Shown here in pieces: positions 63,470-64,000 of a stretch of 64,000 nucleotides of DNA. The position numbers and the translations under genes are program-made. Source of the DNA: Chryseobacterium viscerum (lineage in GTDB: Bacteria > Bacteroidota > Bacteroidia > Flavobacteriales > Weeksellaceae); the NCBI RefSeq assembly GCF_025949665.1, contig NZ_JAPDFT010000001.1:1984001-2048000 (forward strand). The letters run 5' to 3'. The notes beneath the pieces were generated by a model. The model worked only from the letters and a program-made list of their open reading frames with translations, was not told the origin of the DNA and did not search any database. Each line of letters begins with the position of its first letter. Position 1 is the first letter of the stretch.

Positions 63470-64000
63470 ATGAGCAATATACTTAAAGGCGGGGAATTCC
63501 TAATCAAACAAATTCCTGCAAACGAAATTTTCAGTATTGAAGAACTGAACGAAGAGCAAAAGATGCTTCGTGATTCAGCAAAAGAATTCATAGACAGAGA
63601 GGTAGTTCCTCAAAGAGAGCGTTTTGAAAAGAAAGATTATGCATTTACTGAAGAGACAATGCGTAAATTGGGTGATATGGGATTGTTGGGAATTGCTGTT
63701 CCTGAAGAATACGGAGGTCTTGGAATGGGATTTGTAACCACAATGCTTGCCTGCGATTATATTTCCGGAACTACGGGTTCATTAGCAACGGCTTATGGAG
63801 CACATACAGGAATCGGAACTCTTCCTATCGTTCTTTACGGAACTGAAGAGCAAAAGAAAAAATACCTTCCGGATTTAGCAACAGGAGCTAAGTTTGGAGC
63901 TTACTGTCTGACAGAGCCGGATGCCGGTTCTGATGCCAACTCAGGAAAAACAAGAGCAAAACTTTCCGAAGACGGAAAACATTACATCATTAATGGTCAG
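63470..64000 (+). CDS. fadE: Acyl-CoA dehydrogenase, 3' end outside window
   Basis: 177 codons from ATG 63470 to the end of the window. The N-terminal helical domain has EEQKMLRDSAKEFIDREVVPQRE and MGLLGIAVPEEYGGLGMGFVT. The start of the beta domain has the FAD-contact signature GAYCLTEPDAGSDANSGKTRAKLS. It carries out the first oxidation of beta-oxidation. Its place after fadN and fadA matches the fadNAE order; total length and the catalytic Glu lie beyond the window. Confidence 0.93.
   Translation, partial: MSNILKGGEFLIKQIPANEIFSIEELNEEQKMLRDSAKEFIDREVVPQRERFEKKDYAFTEETMRKLGDMGLLGIAVPEEYGGLGMGFVTTMLACDYISGTTGSLATAYGAHTGIGTLPIVLYGTEEQKKKYLPDLATGAKFGAYCLTEPDAGSDANSGKTRAKLSEDGKHYIINGQ

Overview
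The window is a 64 kb chromosomal stretch of a low-GC member of the Bacteroidota, most likely Chryseobacterium or a close relative in the Weeksellaceae. This rests on several things: an ECF sigma/FecR/SusC/SusD cluster, a type IX secretion gene (porQ), a fused CcsB-CcsA cytochrome c assembly protein, an L-lysine 6-transaminase with its semialdehyde dehydrogenase, short lipoprotein signals ending in S/A-C, and promoters of the flavobacterial form TTG-N17-23-TAnnTTTG. It is ordinary core and accessory chromosome. I see no rRNA, tRNA, CRISPR array, integrase or transposase.

Layout. 1-2 kb: end of a PhzF-like gene and an alpha/beta hydrolase. 2-9 kb (minus strand): ECF sigma factor, FecR, SusC, SusD and a secreted glycerophosphodiesterase, read as one regulated uptake system. 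9-12 kb: a TPP riboswitch in front of a PnuC-type (PnuT-like) transporter and an acyl-CoA dehydrogenase-like flavoenzyme, then AlkB. 12-18.5 kb: a TonB-dependent receptor, a GNAT-MarR pair, a decayed BtrH/DUF4872 gene and a papain-like lipoprotein. 18.6-24.9 kb: a regulator-MFP-RND-OMF efflux operon. 25-31 kb: GNAT, DUF2007, lysine catabolism (pcd, lat), a 49-residue membrane protein, and an SPFH protein next to a ribbon-helix-helix protein. 31-36 kb: CcsBA, a Crp-type regulator and an exported isochorismatase-family protein. 36-42 kb: FtsK, LolA-like protein, LptF/G-like permease and a lipoprotein. 42-50 kb: KAS III-like enzyme, frr, lipase-like gene, pyrH, porQ, cmk and a small YtxH/holin-like envelope cluster. 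50-58 kb: TrmH methylase, TamA-like protein, SanA-like protein, ferredoxin-type reductase, TlpA-like lipoprotein, and a FecCD/FecE iron transporter split by a GxxExxY gene. 58-64 kb: a MarR regulator with two 20-bp palindromic operators, driving a fadN-fadA-fadE beta-oxidation operon.

The most unusual signal concerns small 'invader' genes placed between genes of functional operons. Two different four-helix-bundle (23S-rRNA-intervening-sequence, S23) proteins occupy the two consecutive gaps of the beta-oxidation operon. Each is bracketed by AT-rich inverted repeats that start just after the upstream stop codon and end just before the next start codon. A GxxExxY (PD-(D/E)xK-like) gene sits between the permease and ATPase genes of an iron ABC transporter, between copies of a dispersed 'cgcaaaggcgcaaag' repeat also found near 35.4 kb. 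These look like IVS-like cassettes in mRNA rather than rRNA. That reading is inference.

Gene starts were re-chosen where the longest frame begins at an unlikely TTG/GTG and an ATG in a better position lies just downstream (PnuT, GbsR-like, Crp, KAS III, Frr, TrmH, GxxExxY, MarR). PorQ and the SanA-like protein seem to start at TTG.
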